Part shown: positions 1 to 7,481 of the stretch, piece after piece
Numbering within the stretch: the stretch's first letter is position 1
Layout of the letters: every line of letters starts with the position of its first letter
Assembly (NCBI GenBank): GCA_003561815.1
Contig: PWVP01000266.1
Coordinates: 1 to 21,231 of the forward strand
Direction of reading: 5' to 3'
Length of the DNA: 21,231 nucleotides
DNA from: Campylobacterota bacterium
Lineage (GTDB): Bacteria; Campylobacterota; Campylobacteria; Campylobacterales; SZUA-545
Position numbers and translations under genes: made by a program
The notes under the pieces: generated by a model
Database searches by the model: none
Told to the model about the DNA's origin: nothing
What the model saw: only the letters and a program-made list of their open reading frames with translations

Positions 1-586
1 AGAGCGGTGCAGGTGTACCCTGCCCCTCAAAGATGGCGGGCTTGGTAAAGACCGGCCCCTCCAGCTGCCCGGCATTGAAGCTCTCCTCGCTAAGCGAGTC
101 GGCATTGCCCAGCACGCCGGGCAGATGGCGGCTAGTCGCATCGGCCACCATCAAAGCCGCCAGCTCCCCGCCGGTGAGGATAAAATCCCCTAGTGAAAAG
201 CACTCATCGGCAAACCGCTCAATCACCCGCTCATCAAACCCCTCATAGCGGCCACACACCAGCACCAGATGGCTCTGCTGGCTAAGCCGTACCGAGTCGT
301 TATGGTCAAAGGGTTTGCCCGAAGGGGTCATGAAGCAGATGCGCGCCTTAGGATCGTCACGGCGAATCGCCCCTAGTGCTGCAAAGAGCGGCTGCGGGCC
401 CATCACCATCCCCGCGCCGCCACCGGTCACGGTATCATCCACCTTTTTGTAGGGGTTGGTGGTGTAATCACGCGGGTTGATGCAGCTGTAGCTAAAGATC
501 CCCTGCGCAATCGCACGCTTAAGAATCGCGTCTTCGAAGTAGGACTCAATCAGCCCCGGAAAGAGGGTGACGAAGCTAAAGCGCAT
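1..586 (-). CDS. trmD: tRNA (guanine37-N1)-methyltransferase TrmD, 3' end cut by window edge
   Basis: TrmD methylates N1 of G37 next to the anticodon of tRNAs that read CNN codons, using S-adenosylmethionine, which prevents +1 frameshifting. About 195 N-terminal residues are visible. The protein begins MRFSFVTLFPGLIESYF and carries the family motifs GGGAGMVM, VCGRYEGFDERV and the knot-forming LTGGELAALMV. The reading frame runs off the left edge, so the C-terminal part is missing. The ATG at 584-586 overlaps the end of rimM by 11 bp, which implies translational coupling. It is the last visible gene of the rpsP operon; in most bacteria rplS follows, which would lie outside the window. Identification is secure. 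Confidence 0.96.
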   Translation of the reverse strand, partial: MRFSFVTLFPGLIESYFEDAILKRAIAQGIFSYSCINPRDYTTNPYKKVDDTVTGGGAGMVMGPQPLFAALGAIRRDDPKARICFMTPSGKPFDHNDSVRLSQQSHLVLVCGRYEGFDERVIERFADECFSLGDFILTGGELAALMVADATSRHLPGVLGNADSLSEESFNAGQLEGPVFTKPAIFEGQGTPAPL

Positions 587-1109
587 CGAGCAGCGCTTTG
601 ACATGGCAGACCCTCAGGCGCTTTTGGGGCACATCCACCCCTTCGATAAAGTGCGGCTGCCAGGGAAAGATCACCTCTTTGGTGTAGCCTTGACGGGTCA
701 GCGCCCCATCGACTGCGACCGTCACCATCCCGCCAGCGGTGTCATCGAGATCGCGCACCTGGCCTAGAAGCTGCTCCTGCTCATAGACCGCCATGCCGAT
801 CACATCAAACCAGAAGTACTCCCCCTCCTCAAGCGCGATCGCCTGACGGCTCTCCTCGGCGGTGGTGATAAGCACCAGATTGGTCATCCTGGCCGCCTCT
901 TCAGGGGTGTGCACCCCCTCGAAGCGAATCTGCATCCGATCGGGATCGAAGTCGGCGACAACCACCTCTGTGTGCGTGCGGCCACGAAGGGCCTGGAAGG
1001 TTCGTCCGGGGGTGATAAACTCTGGGAAGTCGGAGTAGAGATTGAGGCGGTTGTAGCCCTTTAGGCCGACCTTTCGGCCGACCTTGGCTACCTCAACCTT
1101 TTCGTTCAT
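576..1109 (-). CDS. rimM: 16S rRNA processing protein RimM
   Basis: RimM helps mature the 3' domain of 16S rRNA and the 30S head, and binds ribosomal protein S19. The 177 residues match the usual family length. The N-terminal beta-barrel half begins VAKVGRKVGLKGYNRLNLYSD, and the PRC-barrel half contains EGEYFWFDVIGMAVY, QVRDLDDTAGG and the typical ending IFPWQPHFIEGVD. The ATG at 1107-1109 lies inside the end of the KH gene (17-bp overlap), and the stop overlaps trmD. The gene is therefore in the middle of a tightly coupled operon. Confidence 0.95.
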   Translation of the reverse strand: MNEKVEVAKVGRKVGLKGYNRLNLYSDFPEFITPGRTFQALRGRTHTEVVVADFDPDRMQIRFEGVHTPEEAARMTNLVLITTAEESRQAIALEEGEYFWFDVIGMAVYEQEQLLGQVRDLDDTAGGMVTVAVDGALTRQGYTKEVIFPWQPHFIEGVDVPQKRLRVCHVKALLDAL

Positions 1110-1347
1110 GTAGAGGCTTAACCAAAATCCGGTAGCTGATGTGATCTTTGGCTTTGCAGCCGGAGACCACGGTCTTGATCGCGTTGATCATGTTGCCATC
1201 TTTTCCGATGATTTTACCCACATCCTGGGCACCGGCATAGACGGTGATCTCGCTAAACTCTTTGTTGACATCGTGGCGATCCACCTCGATCAGCTCCGGC
1301 TGCGCAGCGATCAGCCGCGCGAAGTCGGCGATAAAACGCTCAACCAT
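1093..1347 (-). CDS. khpA: KhpA-type KH-domain RNA-binding protein
   Basis: This is an 84-residue single KH domain with the GxxG RNA-binding loop in VGKIIGKDGNMINAIKT (residues about 43-59). It matches the small KH protein commonly encoded between rpsP and rimM. Homologues (YlqC/KhpA) bind RNA, often together with KhpB/Jag, and influence cell division and RNA stability in Gram-positive bacteria. Its role here is not shown by the sequence. The ATG at 1345-1347 is 5 bp downstream of the rpsP stop and the end overlaps rimM by 17 bp, so it should be made with the ribosome-assembly proteins. Confidence 0.92.
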   Translation of the reverse strand: MVERFIADFARLIAAQPELIEVDRHDVNKEFSEITVYAGAQDVGKIIGKDGNMINAIKTVVSGCKAKDHISYRILVKPLHERKG

Positions 1348-1352
1348 TGCGC

Positions 1353-1589
1353 TTAGGCGGCCGCTTTCGTTGCCAGACGCTTGACGGTCTCGCTCGGCTT
1401 GGCACCGACGCCCAGCCAGTAGTTGTAGCGCTCGGCGTCCAGCTTGAGGGTCTTCTCCTCGGTCATCGGGTTGTAGTAGCCCAGAACCTCTTTATAGCCC
1501 CCATCGCGGCGCTTGCGGCTATCGGTGACAACGATACGGTAGAAGGGCTGCTTCTTTTTGCCCAGACGGGTCAGACGAATTACGGTCAT
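1353..1589 (-). CDS. rpsP: 30S ribosomal protein S16
   Basis: S16 is a primary 16S rRNA-binding protein of the small subunit body. The 78 residues begin MTVIRLTRLGKKKQPFYRIVV, the highly conserved family start, followed by DSRKRRDGGYKEVLGYYNP and a later LGVGAKPSETVKRL. The open frame extends 13 codons further upstream. The ATG at 1587-1589 is preferred because it gives the canonical N terminus and is preceded by AAGGA about 7 bases away. It follows ffh after a 98-bp spacer containing an inverted repeat, so it may have its own leader or processing signal. Confidence 0.96.
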   Translation of the reverse strand: MTVIRLTRLGKKKQPFYRIVVTDSRKRRDGGYKEVLGYYNPMTEEKTLKLDAERYNYWLGVGAKPSETVKRLATKAAA

Positions 1590-1614
1590 AGTGTGTTCCT
1601 TTTGGTTTTGTTTA

Positions 1615-1686
1615 AAGACGCCAATCAAGCAGTGCTCGACTGGCTACGCTAACGCGGACTCTGCATTGGCAGTAACCCCGCGTCTT
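1615..1686 (-). promoter_or_regulatory. Inverted-repeat RNA structure in the ffh-rpsP spacer
   Basis: On the minus strand, AAGACGC just after the ffh stop can pair with GCGTCTT about 58 bases later (1680-1686 with 1615-1621). Nested inside, GCCAAT plus GCAG at 1661-1670 pair with CTGC and ATTGGC at 1620-1632, with a three-base bulge. The outer and inner arms share the two bases at 1620-1621, so only five outer pairs form together with the inner helix. No U-run directly follows, so this is not a standard terminator. It could be an attenuator, a processing site or an S16 feedback leader; the function is inferred only from position. Confidence 0.35.
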
Positions 1687-1687
1687 C

Positions 1688-3019
1688 CTATCTTGGGATG
1701 CCGCGCTGCTGCTGGCCCATAAGCGCCTGCAGATCGGCCATTCCCTTTTTTCCTGAAAACTTCTTTGCCATTTTAGCAGCATTTTTAAATTGCTTCAAAA
1801 CGCGGTTGATCTCCACCACGCTCATGCCAGCCCCTTTGGCGATCCGTTCGCGCCGCGAACCGTTGAGCAGATCGGGGTTCTCCCGCTCTTTGGGTGTCAT
1901 GGAGTAGATCATCGCACGGATGCGGACAATCTCTTTGGAGTTTTCCAGATCCATATCCCCCAGCTGACCGAGCATATTGCTCGCGCCGGGAATCATGGAG
2001 ATGAGCGACTTCATGTTTCCGAGCTTACCGATGGTCTCCATCTGCTCAAGAAAATCGTTGAAGTTGAAATCCCCTTTTTTGATCTTTTTAGAGATCGCCT
2101 TGGCCTTCTTCTCGTCGATAACCGTGCCGACCTTCTCGCTCAGGCCCGCCACATCCCCCTCACCCATCAGGCGGCCGACGATACGATCGGGGATAAAGAT
2201 CTCCAGATCGGTCACCTTCTCCCCCAGACCGATAAAGCGCAGCGGCACACCCACCTGACTGGCCAGGCCGATCGCCAGGCCGCCGGTGGCATCCCCGTCA
2301 AATTTACTCAGGATGACACCGGTCACCGCCAGCGCCTCGTGAAAGCTTTTAGCGGTCTTGACGGCATCCTGGCCGGTCATCGAGTCGGCCACATAGAACA
2401 CCTCGTGGGGATCGAGGATCTTTTTGACCTCAGCGATCTCCTCCATCAGCGCCTCATCGATCGCCAGCCGTCCGGCGGTATCGACAATCAGGACATCAAA
2501 GAGCCCCTCTTTGGCCCGTTTGAGCGCCCCTTTGGCCACCGCCTGGGGGGTATCGGCGGTAAAGAGCTCCACCTCCACCTGCTCGCTCAGCTGCTTAAGC
2601 TGCTCCACGGCGGCCAGTCGCTGCAGATCCGCTGCGGCCAGCAGCACCTTTTTGCCCCGCTGCTTGAGGTAGTGGGCCAGTTTGGCTGTGGTGGTGGTTT
2701 TACCGCTGCCCTGAAGACCGGCCATCAGAACCACGGTGGGGGGTTTTGAGGCGTAGACAAACCCTTGACTGCCCGCTGTGGCCAGCGTCTCATGGAGTGT
2801 CTCTTCCAGTGCTTTGACAAAGTTGGCTTTGCCGATCTCGCCCTTTTTGGTCTTGAGCTCGACGCTCATAATCAGCTCTTTGACCACCTTGTGGTGGACA
2901 TCGGCCTTAAGCAGCGCCTTTTTCAGCTCAGACAGCACCTTTTTAAGCGACTGCTCATTATCAAAATGGCGCAGCTTACCGGTGGCGATACGAAGCGAAT
3001 CAGCGATCTTCTCAAACAA
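1688..3019 (-). CDS. ffh: Signal recognition particle protein Ffh (SRP54)
   Basis: Ffh is the GTPase that binds 4.5S RNA and signal sequences of nascent membrane proteins and delivers them to FtsY. The 443 residues show an N-terminal helical bundle, the P-loop GLQGSGKTTTTAKLA (about residues 99-113), DTAGR, the specificity motif near SKFDGDATGG, and a methionine-rich M domain ending MGQQQRGIPR. The start appears to be TTG at 3017-3019, giving MFEKIADSL, with AAGGA 9 bases upstream. No ATG is nearby in frame. The 89-bp spacer upstream, towards the rluA-like gene, holds only a weak -10-like TAGTAT, so a separate promoter is uncertain. Confidence 0.96.
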   Translation of the reverse strand: MFEKIADSLRIATGKLRHFDNEQSLKKVLSELKKALLKADVHHKVVKELIMSVELKTKKGEIGKANFVKALEETLHETLATAGSQGFVYASKPPTVVLMAGLQGSGKTTTTAKLAHYLKQRGKKVLLAAADLQRLAAVEQLKQLSEQVEVELFTADTPQAVAKGALKRAKEGLFDVLIVDTAGRLAIDEALMEEIAEVKKILDPHEVFYVADSMTGQDAVKTAKSFHEALAVTGVILSKFDGDATGGLAIGLASQVGVPLRFIGLGEKVTDLEIFIPDRIVGRLMGEGDVAGLSEKVGTVIDEKKAKAISKKIKKGDFNFNDFLEQMETIGKLGNMKSLISMIPGASNMLGQLGDMDLENSKEIVRIRAMIYSMTPKERENPDLLNGSRRERIAKGAGMSVVEINRVLKQFKNAAKMAKKFSGKKGMADLQALMGQQQRGIPR

Positions 3020-3108
3020 AAGCAGCGTTCCTTTGGTCGGTTCTTAGCACGGGAAATTGCCGCGAGGATACTAGCTAAAGAGTTGTTAGAGGCGGCTTAG
3101 GGCTAAAA

Positions 3109-3843
3109 CTAGCTATCAAAGAGGTGCCTGAACTCACCGGGTTCTGGCGCACTCAGGGTGTAGCCTAAAAGCGCGATCGTGTGGGCATGGAGCATCAGCC
3201 GCTTATAGGGGCGTCCGCCGTAGCGCTCATCGCCGATGATAGGGTAGCCCGCATGGGCCAGATGGACACGAATCTGGTGGGTGCGGCCGGTGGGAATCTC
3301 CACACTCAAAAGGCTCTTTTTGCCACTGACGCGATAAGGGGTGGCGATTGTTACCGCCGGCTGGCCCCGTTTGGGGTCAATGCGGCTGATCGCCTTAGTA
3401 CCCTTCTCGGTCCAGACGGGCAGATCGACTGTAAACGCTTCGGCCACCACGCCACTGACAGCGGCCAGATAGCTCTTTTTGACCCTCTGGGCCTTAAACG
3501 CCTCGATCGCCTCGGCCAGAAACGCCTCGGTTTTGGCCATCAAAATCACGCCGCTTGTGGGTTTGTCAAGGCGATGGATCAGCTTGTGGCCAAACTTCTT
3601 CTCCAGATCGTAGCTCTCCTGACCGGCTGGCTTATCGATCGCTAAGAGGCGATCATCCTCAAAGAGGGTCGTGATCGGTCGGGGCCACTCCACCTTGAAG
3701 TGGGTTTTAGCCGGAATCAGCGCACGGGCGATGGCGATCTTTTTATTGTGGGCGTAGACAAAGCCGTCATCAATCAGGCGTTTGGCTTCGTTGTTGGAGA
3801 TGTTCTCCTGGGCGGCAAGAAGTTTATAGGCTTTTTCGGTCAT
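3109..3843 (-). CDS. RluA-family 23S rRNA/tRNA pseudouridine synthase
   Basis: This enzyme isomerises uridine to pseudouridine in structured RNA. The 244 residues contain an S4-like N-terminal RNA-binding segment (about residues 1-50, NISNNEAKRLIDDGFVYAHNKK). A catalytic RluA domain follows, with HRLDKPTSGVILMAK, whose Asp in HRLD is the catalytic residue. The late motif GRTHQIRVHLAHAGYPIIGDERYGG completes the active site. The ATG at 3841-3843 is preceded by GGAGAG. Which RNA position it modifies cannot be told from the sequence, so no specific rlu symbol is given. It probably leads the housekeeping transcript through ffh. Confidence 0.93.
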   Translation of the reverse strand: MTEKAYKLLAAQENISNNEAKRLIDDGFVYAHNKKIAIARALIPAKTHFKVEWPRPITTLFEDDRLLAIDKPAGQESYDLEKKFGHKLIHRLDKPTSGVILMAKTEAFLAEAIEAFKAQRVKKSYLAAVSGVVAEAFTVDLPVWTEKGTKAISRIDPKRGQPAVTIATPYRVSGKKSLLSVEIPTGRTHQIRVHLAHAGYPIIGDERYGGRPYKRLMLHAHTIALLGYTLSAPEPGEFRHLFDS

Positions 3844-3866
3844 CGCGCTCTCCGTTTAAAAGCGAA

Positions 3867-3895
3867 ACTCTGACCAAAAAGCGTCACTTTGTCAA
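3867..3895 (-). promoter_or_regulatory. Candidate sigma70-type promoter for the rluA-like gene
   Basis: On the minus strand a perfect -35 TTGACA (3890-3895) is followed after exactly 17 bp by CAGAGT (3867-3872), a weak -10 that keeps the key second A and final T. The predicted start of transcription is about 17 bases before the ATG of the pseudouridine synthase gene. It sits just downstream of a strong hairpin that would separate it from the rhodanese gene. Confidence 0.45.
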
Positions 3896-3917
3896 GCAGG
3901 GGGCTAAAGGGTGGGGT

Positions 3918-3943
3918 AGCGCCCCGCCCGAAGGCGGAGCGCT
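3918..3943 (-). terminator. Strong cUUCGg hairpin downstream of the rhodanese gene
   Basis: Eleven base pairs (one a G-T wobble) close a UUCG tetraloop with a C-G closing pair when read on the minus strand (arms 3918-3928 and 3933-3943, loop 3929-3932). It lies 20 bp after the rhodanese stop. No U-tract follows on the minus strand, only a C-rich run ending CCCTTTAG. It may be a weak or Rho-assisted terminator or an mRNA-stabilising 3' end. On the plus strand the stem is followed by TTTG, which is also weak. Confidence 0.5.
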
Positions 3944-3963
3944 TTGAGGCGTGTGAACCTGGT

Positions 3964-4800
3964 TTAGTTGCCCAGACGGGTCTGAAGATCGCCGTCCCAG
4001 CCGCCTAGCGACTCATCATAGAGGCGAACATTGTCGATGCCCAGATACTCACTTATGGCATACCAGCCGCTTGAGGCGATGTTGCCGCTATTGCAGTAGA
4101 CGATCGCGCCATTGCTCAGATCGATTTTAAGATCCTCAAAGAGCTGCTTGAGCACATCGCGGTTGTGATAAACCGTGCCCATGCTGTAGTAGAGCTCAAA
4201 AGGGGCGACTTTAGAGCCGGGAATGTGACCATCACGGCTCAGGCCCAGATACTGATCCAGGGTGCGGATATCGATCACTGTCTCACCCGCCTCCAGTGCC
4301 GCTTTTACATCGGCGGTGCTGGCGTAGATGGAGGTGTCGGGATCTTGAGCCTCGAAGTTGCCGGGGCGCACACGGGCCGCGCGGCGGGGCGCTTCGGTCA
4401 CATCGCCACCCATATCGGCCCAATCCTGCATACCCCCCTCAAGGACATAGGCGTTATCAAAGCCGTAGTACTTAAAGGTCCAGAAAAGACGGGCCGCTTT
4501 ATGAAAGTCAGCCGCATCGGTGCCCTCCTGGGTGATCACAACCTTGCTGTCGTTGTTGATACCCAGAGACTGGATCAGGCGCTGAAAGAGCGCCGCATCG
4601 GGCACATCACTGTCCTGGCGGACATTGCCATAATCCACGATGCGGGAGCCGGGAATAATCTCCTCCATCTCGGTAAAGGCGATGACAACCAGCTTATCGT
4701 TGGTGCCCACCTCATCCATCAGGTCGAAGCTGCTGATCATCTTGGCCGAAGCGATCAGGGGAAGCGCAAGCAGCGCTGCTGCCAAAAACGAAAGTCTCAT
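3964..4800 (-). CDS. Periplasmic tandem-rhodanese sulfurtransferase
   Basis: The 278-residue protein has a cleavable signal peptide (MRLSFLAAALLALPLIASA, then K20), so it is exported. Two rhodanese domains follow. The N-terminal one (about 20-135) lacks a catalytic cysteine. The C-terminal one (about 155-278) has the CH2A-like GHIPGS and the active-site loop VYCNSGNIASSG, with Cys236 as the likely persulfide carrier. This is the SseA-type architecture of thiosulfate or mercaptopyruvate sulfurtransferases. Periplasmic location in a probable sulfur-oxidising lineage suggests a role in sulfane-sulfur handling, which is inference. The ATG at 4798-4800 has a strong SD, AGAAGGAG. Confidence 0.88.
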   Translation of the reverse strand: MRLSFLAAALLALPLIASAKMISSFDLMDEVGTNDKLVVIAFTEMEEIIPGSRIVDYGNVRQDSDVPDAALFQRLIQSLGINNDSKVVITQEGTDAADFHKAARLFWTFKYYGFDNAYVLEGGMQDWADMGGDVTEAPRRAARVRPGNFEAQDPDTSIYASTADVKAALEAGETVIDIRTLDQYLGLSRDGHIPGSKVAPFELYYSMGTVYHNRDVLKQLFEDLKIDLSNGAIVYCNSGNIASSGWYAISEYLGIDNVRLYDESLGGWDGDLQTRLGN

Positions 4801-4830
4801 GGGGACTCCTTCTGTGAAATTTGCTCGAAC

Positions 4831-4842
4831 ATTGTAATAATA
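4831..4842 (-). promoter_or_regulatory. Candidate promoter upstream of the rhodanese gene
   Basis: The 69-bp spacer after the GGDEF/EAL gene is strikingly AT-rich against its surroundings. It carries a TACAAT -10-like box (4831-4836, minus strand) directly next to a TATTAT (4837-4842). No clear -35 is seen, which is normal for Campylobacterota housekeeping promoters. The start of transcription would fall roughly 25 bases before the ATG. Confidence 0.4.
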
Positions 4843-4869
4843 TCTTTTAATTATTTAGTTCTTCTTAAC

Positions 4870-7434
4870 TTATGTTTGCCGCTCAGGTTTATCGACTCTA
4901 AACTCCGGACCGGGCCGTCCGATATGGAACCCTTGGGCATAATCCAGACCGCTTTCGCGCACCTTCTGCATCACCTCCTCATCCTCCACAAACTCTGCCA
5001 CTGTCTTGATTCCCAGGTCGTGGGCCAGAGAGATAATGCTGTTGACAAACGCCTTATCCACACTATCGGTGACCATGTTTTTGATAAACTCCCCCTCCAC
5101 TTTTATGTAGTCGATGGGGAATTTCTTAATGTAATGAAACGAGGAGAAGCCTGAACCAAAATCATCAATTGCAAACTTAAAGCCCTGAGAGCGCAGGTTG
5201 TAGACAAACTGCTCGAGTAGTCCGATATTTTTGACCGTATCGCGCTCGGTCAGCTCAAAGACCACCCGGGACTTGTCAATCCCGTAGGTTTCGGCCATGC
5301 GGGTGACGCTACCGATAAACTCTCCGATAATCAGCGATCGCGGCGAGAGGTTGATAAACATCACCCCCTCATACCCCTCATCGCGCATCTTCTCAAAGGC
5401 CATCTCGATCAGGATGTAGTCGAGCTTGTGGATGACCCCCAGCGTCTCGGCGATATCGACAAACTCTCCGGCGGCCACGGTGCGGCCTGCGTCATTGATC
5501 CGCATGAGCAGCTCATGGATGCTCACCTGGCCGCTCTGCACATCGATAATCGGCTGGAAGTGGGCAATCACGCTGCGGTTTTCGATCGCGGCCATCACCA
5601 TCTGGCTCTTTTGGCCCATCTCCTCAAAGATCTCATCCACCTCCCCGGGCTCGGGCATCATGATGCTGTCTTTGCCGTGGCTCTTGGCTTTGTACATCAT
5701 GTTATCCGCCACAATAAAGAGCTCTTTGGCGCTATCGGCGTGCTTGGGGTAGATCGCCACACCGATGGAGAGGGTGGTCTTGATCGCCTCACCACTAGGG
5801 GCCATAAGCTCCAGTGTGGCGATCTCACTCTCGATCGCGCGAGCGACCAAAGAGGCCTGCTCCTCGCCGGTCTCGGGCAGGATGATGGCAAATTCATCGC
5901 CGCCGTAGCGACAGAGAATATCCCCCTCCCGAAGGGCACCGCGCAGCTTTTTGGCAAAAGCGCGCAAAAACTCATCGCCAAACTGATGGCCGTGCTTGTC
6001 GTTGATCACCTTAAAGTTATCAAAGTCGATCACCAGTGATGCGAAGTGGTAGCCGTGTGCGTGGGCCCGTTTGACCTCATACTCCAGCATCTCCCAGTAG
6101 ATGCGCTGATTGTACAGATGGGTCAGCGGATCGCGTGTGGCGTAGTACTCCAGATCCTGGGTGTATTTATAGATCGCCTTGATCGATCCCACCACATTGA
6201 TCAAGGTGGTCAGAATGCTATCAATCACAATAAAGCGGGTCTCATCCCGGCTCATCGTGGACTGCACACCGATACCGACCACCCCGCCAATCTTGGGGGT
6301 CTCCAGCATCAGGGTTTTAGTCTGCAGATCCAGATCTCCCTCAGTAAGCGGTGGCAGCACTTTGGAGGCGTCGGCGATGTTGTGGTTGATGCGCAGATGG
6401 GTAAAGTCGCTAAAGTAGGGGTTCGCGGCGACCTTGTTGCGAAGGGTCTGCTCAAAGGTCTCTTTGGTCTGTTCATCGTGGGTGTGATACCAGAAGATCT
6501 CAAGCTCATAGAGCTCCTCTTCGATACGAAAGATCGCAAAGAGCGCATAGGCATCGATCACGGTGTTGATCTCCACCAGCAACTCGCGCACATAGGCCTT
6601 CCAGTCCTTGACCACATCGGAGGTGATCACAAACTTCTCAAGCACCTTCACCTCAAACTCGAGGATATCCTTATCGGCGGCCACATCCTTGAGCCGCTCC
6701 ACCAGCCGGAAGGTCTCATCAAACACCCGGTTAAGCTCTGTGAGCCCCAGATCGGTCTTCTCCAGCTCAAACTCGTGCAGATCGCGCACCTTATTGACCT
6801 GACCGATGCGATCGCGAAAGGCGTCCATGGAGCGATCGATCCGCTTAGAGAGCAGCCCGGAGACCCAGAGTGCGGCTAAAATCGGAAGCGGCACAATCAG
6901 AAGCAGCGAGAGCCAGAGCCCCTGGGTGATCTCATCGAGCATCGGCCCCATATCCTGACGCACCTCAATCACCCCCATCACATCCCCACTGGCAGCGTTG
7001 TGGTGGCAGCTCAGACAGTCGCGATCGGCGACGATGGGGTAGATGTAGCGGATATTGGGGCCCAGCTCATGCACCGCCATCGATCCGCTCTTGAAGGCGT
7101 CGAGAACTTTGGCATCCATCGGGGGCTGATCGATGGTGCCGTAGAGATCGTCGACCACCTGGCCACGAAAGATCTCCACCGAGAAGGGGGTGCCGAAAAA
7201 GGCCTCATTGGTCGCTTGGACGAAGGTGAGCAGCTCCTCTCGACTCCACCCTTTGCTCATCACCTGATACATGGCGCTAAAGGTCTGAACACTGATCGCC
7301 TCGCTGGTAACGGCGCTGTTTTCAAAGAGCTGCTTCTTGTGGCTCTGGGTCGTGAAGATATAGACCCCGAAGAAGACGACGAAGCTAACCGCCATCGCCC
7401 CCACCAGAATCAACCGCCGCAAACTTTTAAACAA
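4870..7434 (-). CDS. Membrane GGDEF-EAL cyclic-di-GMP protein with haem-binding (CxxCH) periplasmic sensor
   Basis: The 854-residue protein makes and/or degrades cyclic di-GMP. TM1 is at about 8-28. A periplasmic Tll0287/DUF3365-like domain (30-170) contains CLSCHH at 140-145, a c-type haem attachment motif. TM2 (172-195) and a linker (to about 250) follow, then an unassigned region (255-425). The GGDEF domain (430-590) has an intact GGDEF at 511-515 and an I-site R502xxD505 five residues before it. The EAL domain (615-845) has ELL (641-643) in place of EAL but keeps NLS, ELTE, IDDFGSGFSS, the K in IKVEGEF, AEFVE and QGF. Both activities are therefore plausible. The start is TTG at 7432-7434 behind AGGAGG. 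The haem suggests redox, NO or O2 sensing. Confidence 0.9.
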   Translation of the reverse strand: MFKSLRRLILVGAMAVSFVVFFGVYIFTTQSHKKQLFENSAVTSEAISVQTFSAMYQVMSKGWSREELLTFVQATNEAFFGTPFSVEIFRGQVVDDLYGTIDQPPMDAKVLDAFKSGSMAVHELGPNIRYIYPIVADRDCLSCHHNAASGDVMGVIEVRQDMGPMLDEITQGLWLSLLLIVPLPILAALWVSGLLSKRIDRSMDAFRDRIGQVNKVRDLHEFELEKTDLGLTELNRVFDETFRLVERLKDVAADKDILEFEVKVLEKFVITSDVVKDWKAYVRELLVEINTVIDAYALFAIFRIEEELYELEIFWYHTHDEQTKETFEQTLRNKVAANPYFSDFTHLRINHNIADASKVLPPLTEGDLDLQTKTLMLETPKIGGVVGIGVQSTMSRDETRFIVIDSILTTLINVVGSIKAIYKYTQDLEYYATRDPLTHLYNQRIYWEMLEYEVKRAHAHGYHFASLVIDFDNFKVINDKHGHQFGDEFLRAFAKKLRGALREGDILCRYGGDEFAIILPETGEEQASLVARAIESEIATLELMAPSGEAIKTTLSIGVAIYPKHADSAKELFIVADNMMYKAKSHGKDSIMMPEPGEVDEIFEEMGQKSQMVMAAIENRSVIAHFQPIIDVQSGQVSIHELLMRINDAGRTVAAGEFVDIAETLGVIHKLDYILIEMAFEKMRDEGYEGVMFINLSPRSLIIGEFIGSVTRMAETYGIDKSRVVFELTERDTVKNIGLLEQFVYNLRSQGFKFAIDDFGSGFSSFHYIKKFPIDYIKVEGEFIKNMVTDSVDKAFVNSIISLAHDLGIKTVAEFVEDEEVMQKVRESGLDYAQGFHIGRPGPEFRVDKPERQT

Positions 7435-7462
7435 CCACTCCTCCTAATGCTTAACTATTACT

Positions 7463-7468
7463 ATTGTA
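7463..7468 (-). promoter_or_regulatory. Candidate -10 box upstream of the GGDEF/EAL gene
   Basis: TACAAT on the minus strand in the 47-bp AT-rich spacer between moeA and the GGDEF/EAL gene. It is the same hexamer as in the candidate promoter of the rhodanese gene. Transcription would start about 22 bases before the TTG start codon. No convincing -35 is visible. Confidence 0.4.
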
Positions 7469-7481
7469 GCGTAAGATTGGA

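Noticed and set aside
1790..2749. 319-codon open frame on the plus strand opposite ffh
   Set aside because: It is fully antisense to the conserved ffh gene, has no recognisable motif, and reflects the GC-rich codon pattern of ffh.
4801..4869. AT-rich spacer considered as a replication origin or horizontal-transfer junction
   Set aside because: It is only 69 bp, has no repeated DnaA-box-like sites or direct repeats, and is adequately explained as a promoter.
4165..5154. 329-codon open frame on the plus strand across the rhodanese and GGDEF/EAL gene ends
   Set aside because: It spans two real genes and an AT-rich spacer on the other strand; the translation has no domain features.
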